From positions 1-47,559 of the forward strand of contig SYAL01000019.1 of NCBI GenBank assembly GCA_005787585.1: DNA of 47,559 nt. Reading direction: 5' to 3'. Each line of letters starts with the position of its first letter. Position 1 is the first letter of the stretch. The notes under the pieces are model-generated. The model worked only from the letters and a program-made list of their open reading frames with translations. It had not been told where the DNA came from and ran no database searches. The position numbers and the translations under genes are program-made. This DNA comes from Bacteroidota bacterium (lineage in GTDB: Bacteria; Bacteroidota; Bacteroidia; B-17B0; Aurantibacillaceae). Shown piece after piece: positions 33,948-43,790 of the stretch.

Positions 33948-35636
33948 ATGGAACAACTAATTGAATGCGTGCCGAATTTTAGCGAAGGACTTGATTTATC
34001 TATTATTAAACAAATTACTGATGAGTGCGAAAAAGTAGAAGGTATAAAATTATTAAATGTTGACCCAGGTAAAACAACTAACCGAACAGTTGTAACATTT
34101 GTTGGAAATCCTCAAGCCGTTATAGATGCAGCTTTTAATGCTATTAAAAAAGCTGGGGAATTAATTGATATGAGCAAACACAAAGGTGAACACCCTCGAA
34201 TGGGGGCTACAGATGTTTGTCCGCTTATTCCAATTAAAAATATTAGTCTTGAACAAACAGCAATTTATGCTCAAAAATTAGCTAAACGCGTTGGTGAAGA
34301 ACTAAACCTACCCGTGTATTTGTACGAAGAAGCTCAAACAAATAAAAAAAGAAGTAATCTCTCTGAAATAAGAGCTGGAGAATACGAAGGCTATTTTAAA
34401 AAAATTTTATTACCAGAATGGAAACCCGATTTTGGCCCTCAAATTTTCGATCAAAAAAGGGGTGCTACTGTAATTGGTGCTAGAGATTTTTTAGTGGCCT
34501 ATAACATAAATCTTAATACAACTTCTACCCGTCGAGCTAATTCTATTGCTTTCGATGTTAGAGAAGCTGGCCGAGTTTTAAGAGATGGGGATCCAATAAC
34601 AGGAAAAATAATTTTAAATGCTGACGGAAGTCCAAAATCAATTCCTGGCTCATTAAAATCAGTTAAAGCTATAGGTTGGTACATTCAAGAATATGGTGTT
34701 TGCCAAATATCAATGAATCTAACTAATATTAATATTACACCCATTCACATTGCATTTGACGAAGTTGTAAAAAAAGCTTCCGATAGAGGAATTCGGGTTA
34801 CTGGCTCTGAATTAATTGGTTTAATTCCTCTAAAAGGAATGTTAGATGCAGGAAAATATTTTCTGAATAAACAAAAACGATCTGTTGGTGTTTCCGAGTC
34901 AGAATTAATTAAAATAGCAGTTAAATCAATGGGCTTAGATGAATTAGCACCTTTTAATCCAGAAGAACGAATTATTGAATATGTGTTACAAAATACGGCT
35001 GACTCAAAATTAATTAACATGAATTTAGCAACTTTTGCAAATGAAACGGCAAGTGAAAGTCCAGCACCTGGTGGAGGCTCTATTTCTGCATATGTTGGAA
35101 GTTTGGGTGTTTCGTTGGCTACAATGGTTGCTAATTTGAGTTCACACAAAAAAGGCTGGGACGATCGTTGGCAAGAATTTAGTCTTTTGGCCGAGAAAGG
35201 ACAATCTCTTAAAGATCAATTAATTAATTTGGTAGATGCAGATACTAAAGCCTTTAATGATATAATGTCTGCTTTTAATTTACCTAAATCAACCGATGAA
35301 GAAAAAAAGAAAAGAATGCAGTGTATTCAAGAGGCAACAAAGTACGCAATTGAAGTTCCTTTTAAAGTAATGCAACTCTCTTTTGAAAGTATGGATTTAA
35401 TAAAAACAATGGCTATAGAAGGCAATTCTAATTCGGTAAGTGATGCTGGAGTTGGCGCTTTATGTGCAAGAAGCGCAGTTATAGGTGCTTTTATGAATGT
35501 AAGGATTAATGCTTCTAATTTAAATGATAAAAAATTTGTGAATGAAATAATCTCAAAAGGTAAATTAATTGAAAAACAAACCATAGCTCTCGAAACAGAA
35601 ATTTTAAATATTGTAAACGAAAAAATTGGAATTTAA
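33948..35636 (+). CDS. ftcD: Glutamate formimidoyltransferase / formimidoyl-THF cyclodeaminase, fused
   Basis: Transfers the formimino group of formiminoglutamate to tetrahydrofolate and then deaminates it, at the end of histidine degradation. The 562-residue bifunctional chain has the transferase domains (about 1-325: LIECVPNFSEG, then HKGEHPRMGATDVCPL with catalytic His82) joined to a cyclodeaminase domain (about 355-560: ANETASESPAPGGGSISAYVG, LVDADTKAFNDIM). This layout is that of the animal FTCD enzyme. No other histidine-utilisation genes are in the window. It is 29 bp after the E1 gene and probably in the same transcript. Confidence 0.94.
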   Translation: MEQLIECVPNFSEGLDLSIIKQITDECEKVEGIKLLNVDPGKTTNRTVVTFVGNPQAVIDAAFNAIKKAGELIDMSKHKGEHPRMGATDVCPLIPIKNISLEQTAIYAQKLAKRVGEELNLPVYLYEEAQTNKKRSNLSEIRAGEYEGYFKKILLPEWKPDFGPQIFDQKRGATVIGARDFLVAYNINLNTTSTRRANSIAFDVREAGRVLRDGDPITGKIILNADGSPKSIPGSLKSVKAIGWYIQEYGVCQISMNLTNINITPIHIAFDEVVKKASDRGIRVTGSELIGLIPLKGMLDAGKYFLNKQKRSVGVSESELIKIAVKSMGLDELAPFNPEERIIEYVLQNTADSKLINMNLATFANETASESPAPGGGSISAYVGSLGVSLATMVANLSSHKKGWDDRWQEFSLLAEKGQSLKDQLINLVDADTKAFNDIMSAFNLPKSTDEEKKKRMQCIQEATKYAIEVPFKVMQLSFESMDLIKTMAIEGNSNSVSDAGVGALCARSAVIGAFMNVRINASNLNDKKFVNEIISKGKLIEKQTIALETEILNIVNEKIGI

Positions 35637-35701
35637 CCTCAATTTTACCAATAAAAAAACTAATACTTATCTATATACTTATTATCCTATTTTAAAATAA
35701 A

Positions 35702-37690
35702 GTGATTCCAAAAAACACTGTTGATACAATAATCGAAACTTCCCACATTGAAGAAGTAATTGGCGATTTTATAACTCTAAAAAAAAGAGGGGCTAATTTA
35801 CTAGGATTATGCCCCTTCCATGGTGAAAAAACACCCTCATTTACTGTATCTTCTGTTAAAGGAATTTATAAATGTTTTGGCTGTGGTAAAGCAGGCAACT
35901 CTGTAAACTTTGTTATGGAGCATTTAAAACTAACTTATCCCGAAGCTTTAAAATGGTTAGCGAAAAAATATAACATCGAAGTTGTTGAAAAAGAAATAAC
36001 TCCAGCCGAAAGAGAATTACAAACTGAACGCGAAAGCATGATTATAGTTATGCAATATGCTCAACGCTATTTTTCAGAAACGATGATGCAAATAGATGAA
36101 GGAAAATCTGTTGGCTTAGGCTATTTTATTGAACGTGACCTTAAAAACGATATTATTGAAAAATTTCAATTAGGTTATAGTTTAGAAGCACAAAATTCAT
36201 TTACAAATACCGCAATAATAAATGGTTATTCACCAAAATATCTTGCTAAAACAGGTATGAGTATTTTAAATAAACGTTACATAGAAGGAAATGAAATTAA
36301 TGCTACTGATTTATTTGATCGATATTCTGGCAGAGTAATGTTTCCAATTCATGATGATGGAGGCCGTGTTGTTGCTTTTGGTGGAAGAACATTAACTAAT
36401 GATAAAAAAATAGCCAAATATATTAATAGTCCTGAAACTGAAATTTATAATAAAAGTAAAATTTTATATGGTTTATGGTTAGGTAAAAAAACTATACAAG
36501 AAAAAGATACCTGCTACCTTGTTGAAGGCTATATGGATGTTATCGCTATGCATCAAGCTGGTATAGAAAATGTAGTTGCTTCAAGCGGAACTTCTCTTAC
36601 CGTTGATCAAATTAAATCAATTCATCGTTTTACCAAAAATATTGTGGTGTTGTATGATGGAGATGAGGCAGGTCAAAAAGCCAGCAACCGTGCAATACCA
36701 CTATTACTTGAAGAAGGGATGAATGTTAAGCTTCTTCAATTTCCAAATAATGACGATCCTGATTCTTTTAGCCGAAAAGTTACTATCCAAGAGTTTCAAA
36801 ATTATATAGAAACAAATATTACTGATTTTTTACATTTTAAAACAAAAAAATTAAAAGAACAATCTAAAAACGACCCCATTAAACGGGCTCAAGTTATTAA
36901 AGATATTGTTGATAATATCGCTATTATTCCTGACAATATTATAAGAAGTATTTATGTAAAAGAATGTTCAAATATAATGGAAATTGAAGAGTCAATTATT
37001 CAATTAGAAGTAAATAAATTAAGACTAAAAATAACACCAAAACAAAAAAAAGATGATTCTGTTAGTGATGAAAATACAATCACAGAAATTTCAAAACAAA
37101 ACAAATTTGAAGAAACACACGAAAGTAATATCTTAAAAATTGATTCAGAGGAAAAAGAACTTTTAAGAATAATGTTACTACATGGTAATATTTTAGTAAA
37201 AATAGATACTGAAAATGAAAATGAAGTTGATATAGAAAATTTAGAAATTACTATTTCTGAATTTATTTTATACGAACTTTGGAGAGATCAAATTAGTTTC
37301 GAAAATCCAATTTATCAGCTTGTATTAGATGAATATACTCTAGAATTAAGCCATGACCGTATTCCAACAATTCAACATTTTTCAATGTCACAAAATCCAA
37401 TAGTTAGTAGTTTCGTTATTAATAACATAATCAATAACTATGAATTAAGTAATAAATGGAAAACACTTGGCGTAACTGTCAACGAAGAAATTAATAATAT
37501 CAAGAAAAGTACAGAGCATTTACTGTTTAGTTTAAAAGAAAAAAAAATAAATAATTATATTAGCGAAAAACAAGAGTTGCTAAAATCAGTAAACCCAGAA
37601 GAAACAGAAAATATAATTAAAGAAATTATTCATCTAACAGGCTTAAAAAAAAGAGTAAATAAATTACTGGGAAGAATTATAATCAAATAA
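35702..37690 (+). CDS. dnaG: DNA primase
   Basis: Makes RNA primers at the replication fork. The 662-residue protein has the CHC2 zinc finger at the N-terminus (Cys37, His40, Cys58, Cys61 in LCPFHGEKTPSF and KCFGCGKAGN), the catalytic core with VMFPIHDDGGRVVAFGGRTL, and the Toprim domain with LVEGYMDVIAMHQAGIENVVASSGTSLT and VVLYDGDEAGQKAS. A divergent C-terminal region (from about 450) should bind helicase. The start is GTG at 35702 with an in-frame TAA just upstream and no ATG possible. It lies 65 bp after ftcD. Confidence 0.96.
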   Translation: MIPKNTVDTIIETSHIEEVIGDFITLKKRGANLLGLCPFHGEKTPSFTVSSVKGIYKCFGCGKAGNSVNFVMEHLKLTYPEALKWLAKKYNIEVVEKEITPAERELQTERESMIIVMQYAQRYFSETMMQIDEGKSVGLGYFIERDLKNDIIEKFQLGYSLEAQNSFTNTAIINGYSPKYLAKTGMSILNKRYIEGNEINATDLFDRYSGRVMFPIHDDGGRVVAFGGRTLTNDKKIAKYINSPETEIYNKSKILYGLWLGKKTIQEKDTCYLVEGYMDVIAMHQAGIENVVASSGTSLTVDQIKSIHRFTKNIVVLYDGDEAGQKASNRAIPLLLEEGMNVKLLQFPNNDDPDSFSRKVTIQEFQNYIETNITDFLHFKTKKLKEQSKNDPIKRAQVIKDIVDNIAIIPDNIIRSIYVKECSNIMEIEESIIQLEVNKLRLKITPKQKKDDSVSDENTITEISKQNKFEETHESNILKIDSEEKELLRIMLLHGNILVKIDTENENEVDIENLEITISEFILYELWRDQISFENPIYQLVLDEYTLELSHDRIPTIQHFSMSQNPIVSSFVINNIINNYELSNKWKTLGVTVNEEINNIKKSTEHLLFSLKEKKINNYISEKQELLKSVNPEETENIIKEIIHLTGLKKRVNKLLGRIIIK

Positions 37691-37764
37691 TTTTTAATTA
37701 CCTTGTTTATTGTAAAATATTTTTCTGTATTATCCTTTTTAAAATTTAAAATTAACCTTCATAT

Positions 37765-39960
37765 TTAAATCGAAACTCCAAAGCTTATAAAAATAGCTCT
37801 ACCATTTCCAGGAATTATTCCAGGTCCAGGGTAACCAAAAGATCTGCGAGTTGAATATTTTTTATCTGTAATATTGTTTACACCTCCTTTAAAATTATAT
37901 CGCTCCAAAAATTTATAAGAAATTGAAACGTCCATTATCTGATAGCCAGAAAGCTTTCCAATAGTTCCTGTTGAATTTGAAATTTCAGTATTTACCGCGT
38001 CTGCAAATACATCTCCAACAGTACTTAGTTGATAGGTTGCTGAAATTCCTTTTAAACAATAGGTCGTTCCAAAACGATGAATGTATTGTGGAGCATTTTC
38101 TATTCGCTTTCCTTCAATAGATCTTTTAGGATCAATAACTATATCTGGATTATTCCATTTTGCATATTTTGCATCAATAAATGAATTGGATGCAAAAATA
38201 CTAAGACTAACAATTTTACTATCTTCATTAAAAATTTTTATTAGATTTATTTCAATATAAGACTCAACACCTCTACTTATAGATGTTCCAATATTTGTTT
38301 TGAACGGAGCATTATTTTGAGTTATAATTCCTACACGATTATCGTAATACAAGTAAAAGATACCAATATCAAAATTTAAAAAGTTTTTTACTGTTCCTCT
38401 ATAACCAAAATCTGCATTAAAACCACTCGCGTCTTTTAGATTAGAATCAATGATTTCTGATGTAGCAGATGGAGCAAGTTCTGAAAATATAACGGGACGA
38501 AAGGCGGAAGAATAGTTTACATACATATTTGTTTTTTCAGATACCTTAAATTCACTTCCTATCCCATAAAGTAAAATTTGTCGTAATTTTTTATTTGGAC
38601 TTAGTTTACCTGTTTGGTTTGTATTGATATATCCTTGACTCTGATTTTTTATATATTCAAGTCTTACTCCCGGTACAATCTTAAATCGATTTCCTAATTG
38701 AAAAATATTTTCAGCGAAGGCAGCATAATTTATAGTTGTGAATTCCAATGATTTTGCGAAAAGGGGGTTAGTAAGAGTTAAATCAAAATTATTTCCGGTT
38801 GTTCCTTTACCAAGTTGATTTCTTTTTGTATTACCACTATATGCTCTTAATCCTCCTGCAAAAATATTTTCTTTTCCAAAAAATATATATTTTACTGATA
38901 GACGAGCTTCCGTTCCGTAATTTTTATAATAATCTCTGTCTATTTGTCGCTCATTGTATTGAAGTGTGCTTGGATTAATACTATCCTTAAAATTGATTGA
39001 TTTAGTAAAACCAACACTATTTCGCTCTGCAATAGTAGCGAATGAATTCAACTGAAAGCCTAACGATTGAGAAATATCATATTTAACTATTAGTGATACT
39101 AAATTCCAAGGGGCACTAAACCAATTTCTTTCTCTAAACGATTGACGATGATTCACATTAAATTGAGAATCTATTAGACCACCAGCTTGCTGACTTTTAT
39201 AATCCATCTTTGTATATTCTGCCCCAATATTTATTTTTTTTGTGAGTTGATATTTTGCCGAAAAATATCCAGTATAAATATTGTAACGACTGTTTTTTCT
39301 CCATCCATCTGAGGTTCGTTGATGAAAAAAACTATAATAAGAAAACTTCTTGTAAGTTCCACCAATAGCATTATAAGTGTTGAACAAAGCATAAGAACCA
39401 ACTGTTTGTTGAGATTCAAAAGATATAGGTTTGTTGGGATTACCTTTTTTTATTTCATAATTAAGTAACCCACCAAATTGAGGGCCATACTGTAAAGATG
39501 CCGCTCCGCGTATCACTTCAATTTTTTTTAAGGCTTCCATAGGAGGATTGTAATAGGATTCAGGATAGCCAAAAACTTCTGCGGAAATATCACAACCGCT
39601 TTGTCTTACATTAAATTCCCAAGAGCGATTTGGGCTTAATCCTCTTGATGCAATACCCATCTGAATTCCAGAACCATCATTTTCCCAGATACTTATTCCA
39701 GGAACTTTTGCAAAAATCTGTCGAATATTATTCGAACTAAAATCTGCATTAATTTTGTCTAATTGTATTACTTCTGATTTTTTACCGGCGTAAATTACAT
39801 GATCTTTTAATTCCGGCATACGATCTATTTCATTTGAAGATAAATTTTCTAGTATTAAAACTTCTCTTAAGTTTATAAAATTGATTGAATCCACTTGTTG
39901 TGAAAATAAAATTGAAATTTTTATAATACAAATAGAAATTAAAAAATAAAGTTTTTGCAT
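37765..39960 (-). CDS. TonB-dependent receptor, FecA-like
   Basis: Outer-membrane active transporter energised by TonB. The 731-residue protein has a signal peptide (LYFLISICIIKISILFS), a plug domain with IRQIFAKVPGISIWENDGSG, ASRGLSPNRSWEFNVRQSG, GYPESYYNPPMEALKKIEVIRG and SLQYGPQFGGLLNYEI, and a 22-strand barrel ending in NGRAIFISFGVSI with terminal hydrophobic residues. The plug most resembles the ferric-citrate receptor FecA, so a ferric siderophore-like ligand is likely, but no fec regulator or ABC genes adjoin it. No carboxypeptidase-like N-terminal extension and no SusD partner are present, which argues against a glycan receptor. Confidence 0.9.
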   Translation of the reverse strand: MQKLYFLISICIIKISILFSQQVDSINFINLREVLILENLSSNEIDRMPELKDHVIYAGKKSEVIQLDKINADFSSNNIRQIFAKVPGISIWENDGSGIQMGIASRGLSPNRSWEFNVRQSGCDISAEVFGYPESYYNPPMEALKKIEVIRGAASLQYGPQFGGLLNYEIKKGNPNKPISFESQQTVGSYALFNTYNAIGGTYKKFSYYSFFHQRTSDGWRKNSRYNIYTGYFSAKYQLTKKINIGAEYTKMDYKSQQAGGLIDSQFNVNHRQSFRERNWFSAPWNLVSLIVKYDISQSLGFQLNSFATIAERNSVGFTKSINFKDSINPSTLQYNERQIDRDYYKNYGTEARLSVKYIFFGKENIFAGGLRAYSGNTKRNQLGKGTTGNNFDLTLTNPLFAKSLEFTTINYAAFAENIFQLGNRFKIVPGVRLEYIKNQSQGYINTNQTGKLSPNKKLRQILLYGIGSEFKVSEKTNMYVNYSSAFRPVIFSELAPSATSEIIDSNLKDASGFNADFGYRGTVKNFLNFDIGIFYLYYDNRVGIITQNNAPFKTNIGTSISRGVESYIEINLIKIFNEDSKIVSLSIFASNSFIDAKYAKWNNPDIVIDPKRSIEGKRIENAPQYIHRFGTTYCLKGISATYQLSTVGDVFADAVNTEISNSTGTIGKLSGYQIMDVSISYKFLERYNFKGGVNNITDKKYSTRRSFGYPGPGIIPGNGRAIFISFGVSI

Positions 39961-40196
39961 TAAATATTAGTAAAATATTTTTATTTTTTTTGTTACAAAT
40001 AAACAATTTTGATAAAAATTTTACAATACCTAAAAAATGGTATTAATTTTATTAAATTAATTATGAAAACCTATAATTTATAAAATAAGTGGCAGAAAAA
40101 AAATTACACTTAAAAAAAAAGCTGTGATAAATTTTTAATACTTCGTTTTAATAGATAATCAAAGGTTTAAAAAAAATTTAATACTAATTAAAAAAA
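39961..40196. other. AT-rich intergenic region
   Basis: A 236-bp gap between the TonB receptor start and the end of pyrH. It is very A/T-rich. I see no open frame, Fur-box match, terminator or RNA that I could support. Confidence 0.4.
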
Positions 40197-40916
<720 letters not shown>

Positions 40917-40960
40917 TTAACTTTTTTAAAAAAAATAGTTTTTGAAATTCACTATTTTAA

Positions 40961-40996
40961 AGATAAAAAAAAATCCCGATTAAAAAATCGGGATTT
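40961..40996 (-). terminator. Rho-independent terminator after tsf
   Basis: AAATCCCGAT (40971-40980) and ATCGGGATTT (40987-40996) form a 10-bp hairpin with a 6-nt loop. On the minus strand it is followed by a run of T. It begins 5 bp after the tsf stop codon. It should separate tsf from pyrH transcription. Confidence 0.92.
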
Positions 40997-41000
40997 AAAA

Positions 41001-41825
41001 TTAAGATAACGAAAAACGTTTTAGCGCCGAAACGGTAAGATCTTTTTCAACACTCTGTAAAAACTGCCTGACGGTTAGTTTGTTATCAATAAAATATTCT
41101 TGATTTAACAATGTAGAGTCTTTATAAAATTTATTTAATTTACCCTGAGCAATTTTCTCAATCATTTCCTCTGGTTTACCTTCAGCACGGGTAGTTTCTC
41201 GGGCAATATCTAATTCTCGATTAATAGTTGAAGCGTCCACATCATCCTTATCAATAGCCAGAGGAGCCATTGCGGCTGCCTGCATTGCAATATTTTTAGC
41301 AACTTCATCAGAAACAATTTTATTAAATCCAATAGAAACGGCTAAACGATTTCCTGGATGAATGTATCCAACAACTTGTTCAGCATTAATTATTTGATAG
41401 AAGCCAATATCAATTTTTTCACCAATCTTCCCTATCTGTTCCATAAATTTATCAGCAATTGAAATTACACCATCATATGATAATGTCTTTAACTCATCTG
41501 TTGAAGCAGGTTTTTTATCAAGTGCAATAGCCGCAAGCGTTTCTGCAAACTCTATAAAATCTGCATTTTGAGCCACAAAATCTGTTTCACAATTAACACT
41601 TATAACAATTCCTGATTTTTTATCAAAAGCTGTTTTAGCTAAAACAACACCTTCTTTAGCATCTCGATCTGCTCGATTAGCAGCAACTTTTGCCCCCTTT
41701 TTACGAAGAAAATCAACAGCTGCTTCAAAGTCACCGTTACATTCTTCTAATGCTTTTTTACAATCCATCATACCAGACCCAGTTTGCTGGCGTAATTTGT
41801 TTACATCTGCTGCTGTAATAGCCAT
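41001..41825 (-). CDS. tsf: Elongation factor Ts
   Basis: Guanine-nucleotide exchange factor for EF-Tu. The 274-residue protein starts AITAADVNKLRQQTGSGMMDCKKALEECNGD (UBA-like domain), followed by VVISVNCETDFVAQNADF, the conserved EF-Ts core signature, and a C-terminal dimerisation part with IAMQAAAMAPLA and DNKLTVRQFLQ. It follows rpsB on the same strand after 110 bp, the normal order, but a terminator-like hairpin lies in the gap, so partial read-through or a private promoter may set its level. Confidence 0.97.
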   Translation of the reverse strand: MAITAADVNKLRQQTGSGMMDCKKALEECNGDFEAAVDFLRKKGAKVAANRADRDAKEGVVLAKTAFDKKSGIVISVNCETDFVAQNADFIEFAETLAAIALDKKPASTDELKTLSYDGVISIADKFMEQIGKIGEKIDIGFYQIINAEQVVGYIHPGNRLAVSIGFNKIVSDEVAKNIAMQAAAMAPLAIDKDDVDASTINRELDIARETTRAEGKPEEMIEKIAQGKLNKFYKDSTLLNQEYFIDNKLTVRQFLQSVEKDLTVSALKRFSLS

Positions 41826-41877
41826 TTTTTTTTAAATTAAGTTGTTATTTATTTTTTAAATTGATAGTATTATTTCT

Positions 41878-41912
41878 TAAAAAAAAGGTCAAACTGTAGT
41901 AACAGAATGACC
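41878..41912 (-). terminator. Terminator or attenuator between rpsB and tsf
   Basis: GGTCA (41887-41891) pairs with TGACC (41908-41912) and CTGT (41894-41897) with ACAG (41902-41905), with a symmetric two-A by two-A mismatch between the stems and an AGTA loop. On the minus strand a run of T follows directly. Being inside the rpsB-tsf unit it may only attenuate. Confidence 0.6.
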
Positions 41913-41935
41913 ACTTTTAAATATTTAAATTAAAA

Positions 41936-42793
41936 TTATTTTTTTGCTATCACTCTTCGACGTGGTTTTTTTACACCGCCTTTTTCTTCTTCATTAATGT
42001 TTTTGGTGGCTCCTTTAATTACAATACCTTGAGCTAATTCTTCAGCTTCGTAAGCACTTGATTCTTTTGTATTACCTTCTTCTGTATTTGAATCTTTATC
42101 CATTTTACGATCTGATAATCCTTCTTTTACAGCAATTACCATCAAATCAATAATATAGGCGATTGAAGATGATGCGTCGTCGTTTGCTGGGACTGCAAAA
42201 TCGACTAAATTTGGATTCGAATTAGTGTCAACAATTGCAAAAGTTGGAATATTTAAACGTTTAGCTTCGGCAACAGCAATATGTTCTTTAGTAATATCTA
42301 CAATAAATAATGCTGCAGGTAATCGAGTTAAATCAGAAACTGATCCAAATTGAATTTCTAACTTTGCACGCTCACGAGAAAATTGTAAACGTTCGCGTTT
42401 AGATACATTCGTAAAAGTGCCATCAGCAAACATCTTATCTATCTGACTCATTCTACGTACAGATTTACGAATAGTTGCAAAATTTGTTAACATACCACCT
42501 GGCCAACGTTCAGTAACATATGGCATATTTACAGTTTTTACTTTCTCAGCAACTATATCTTTTGCTTGCTTTTTAGTTGCAACAAATAATACTTTACGAC
42601 CCGAACGAGCTATTTGTTTTAGAGCATCGGCTGCTTCTTCAATCTTTGCAACAGTTTTGTTTAAATCGATAATATGAATACCGTTTTTTTCGGCATAAAT
42701 GTATGGGGCCATTGCCGGATTCCACTTACTTTTGAGATGCCCAAAGTGTGCACCTGATTCTAATAACTCGTTAAATGATGTTCTTACTGACAT
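41936..42793 (-). CDS. rpsB: 30S ribosomal protein S2
   Basis: Small-subunit ribosomal protein. The 285-residue chain shows ELLESGAHFGHLKSKWNPAMAPYIY, GRKVLFVATKKQAKDIVAE, ERWPGGMLTNFATI and LPAALFIVDITKEHIAVAEAKRL. It is longer than the roughly 240-residue E. coli protein because of an acidic then basic C-terminal tail (about 230-285), ending KKPRRRVIAKK, a common feature in Bacteroidota. It lies 29 bp after rpsI, in the operon rplM-rpsI-rpsB. Confidence 0.97.
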   Translation of the reverse strand: MSVRTSFNELLESGAHFGHLKSKWNPAMAPYIYAEKNGIHIIDLNKTVAKIEEAADALKQIARSGRKVLFVATKKQAKDIVAEKVKTVNMPYVTERWPGGMLTNFATIRKSVRRMSQIDKMFADGTFTNVSKRERLQFSRERAKLEIQFGSVSDLTRLPAALFIVDITKEHIAVAEAKRLNIPTFAIVDTNSNPNLVDFAVPANDDASSSIAYIIDLMVIAVKEGLSDRKMDKDSNTEEGNTKESSAYEAEELAQGIVIKGATKNINEEEKGGVKKPRRRVIAKK

Positions 42794-42822
42794 TTTTTTT
42801 ATCTTCTTTTCTTAAAATAATA

Positions 42823-43209
42823 TTATCGTTTGCTAAATTGGAAACGAGCACGTGCTTTTTTCTGACCAAATTTTTTGCGTTCAACCATACGCGGATCTCG
42901 AGTAATTAAACCCGCTGCTCGCAAGTCTTTTTTCAATTCTGCATTCAATTCAACTAGAGCTTTTGCAATAGCTAATCGAATTGCTTGAGCTTGACCAGTT
43001 ATACCTCCTCCAGCAACTTTAACTCTCACATCACATGAATCAAGTAATTTAGAAACAATTAAACTTTGAGTTACATAGTAATGCAAAGTAGGTGTAGTAA
43101 AATATTTTTTGTAATCTTTTCCGTTTACCTCAATTTTTCCAGAGCCTTTAGATACGTATGCACGAGCAACTGATGTTTTTCTTCGGCCTGATGTGTTTAT
43201 TACTTCCAT
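42823..43209 (-). CDS. rpsI: 30S ribosomal protein S9
   Basis: Small-subunit protein whose C-terminal tail reaches the P-site tRNA. The 128-residue protein has the family start NTSGRRKTSVARAYVSKGSG, the core VKVAGGGITGQAQAIRLAIAKAL and the basic tail ending RARFQFSKR, with the conserved terminal Lys-Arg. It is 14 bp after rplM, the universal L13-S9 pair. Confidence 0.98.
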   Translation of the reverse strand: MEVINTSGRRKTSVARAYVSKGSGKIEVNGKDYKKYFTTPTLHYYVTQSLIVSKLLDSCDVRVKVAGGGITGQAQAIRLAIAKALVELNAELKKDLRAAGLITRDPRMVERKKFGQKKARARFQFSKR

Positions 43210-43223
43210 TTAATTATAATAAA

Positions 43224-43679
43224 TTATTTAATTTTACTTAAATCAACTTTTTTTGGTTGCTGAGCATCATACCCATGTTCAGTTCCAACAAAAATCCGAA
43301 CATTTGTATTCAAAGCTCTTCCCAAGGGTCCTTTTGGTAACATACCATGAATAGCATGTGTTAAGATTTCTTCAGGTTTTTTTAACATCAACTCTTTCGG
43401 AGTTGTAAATCTTTGCCCACTTTGAAATCCAGTATAACGAACATACTCTTTATCAGTTAATTTTTTGCCAGTAAAACGAACTTTTTCAGCGTTGATGATA
43501 ATGACATTACTTCCAGAGTCAGAATGAGGTGTATAACTTGTTTTGTGTTTACCACGAAGTAACATGGCAACTTTCGTAGCTAAACGTCCAACTACTTCAT
43601 TGTTGGCATCAACAAGTAACCATTCTTTATCAGAAGTTGCTTTATTAGCAAATTTGGTTTTATAACTTAATGCATCCAC
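43224..43679 (-). CDS. rplM: 50S ribosomal protein L13
   Basis: Large-subunit assembly protein. The 151-residue chain has DKEWLLVDANNEVVGRLATKVA, LLRGKHKTSYTPHSDSG and VIIINAEKVRFTGKK, followed by HAIHGMLPKGPLGRAL. The start is GTG at 43679: an in-frame TAG lies two codons upstream, no ATG is available, and the N-terminus matches the family (LSYKTKFANKATSDKEW). It is the first gene of the rplM-rpsI-rpsB operon and has a strong promoter and a short leader containing a 13-bp palindrome. Confidence 0.98.
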   Translation of the reverse strand: MDALSYKTKFANKATSDKEWLLVDANNEVVGRLATKVAMLLRGKHKTSYTPHSDSGSNVIIINAEKVRFTGKKLTDKEYVRYTGFQSGQRFTTPKELMLKKPEEILTHAIHGMLPKGPLGRALNTNVRIFVGTEHGYDAQQPKKVDLSKIK

Positions 43680-43702
43680 TTTCTATAAATTTTATATCTT
43701 TT

Positions 43703-43715
43703 CCCTAAATTAGGG
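43703..43715. repeat. Short palindrome in the rplM leader
   Basis: CCCTAA and TTAGGG flank a single base, giving a 13-bp inverted repeat inside the leader between the -7 box and the GTG start. It could be a small leader hairpin used in autoregulation of the operon, but the loop is tiny and no T-run follows. Confidence 0.35.
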
Positions 43716-43718
43716 GTG

Positions 43719-43750
43719 CAAATCTAATAAGTTTTTTCTATTATTACAAA
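43719..43750 (-). promoter_or_regulatory. rplM-rpsI-rpsB promoter
   Basis: On the minus strand TTTG (43750-43747) and TAGATTTG (43726-43719) are separated by 20 bp, a full match to the Bacteroidota -33/-7 pattern. The box lies 39 bp before the rplM start. This is the best-formed promoter in the window. Confidence 0.72.
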
Positions 43751-43790
43751 CTTATTTTCAAAAATCAAGCGATTGTAGCCATTTTTATAA

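Noticed and set aside
37690..40196. A cobalamin riboswitch or Fur box near the TonB receptor or mutAB
   Set aside because: No conserved B12-box or 19-bp Fur-like inverted repeat could be found in the flanking gaps.
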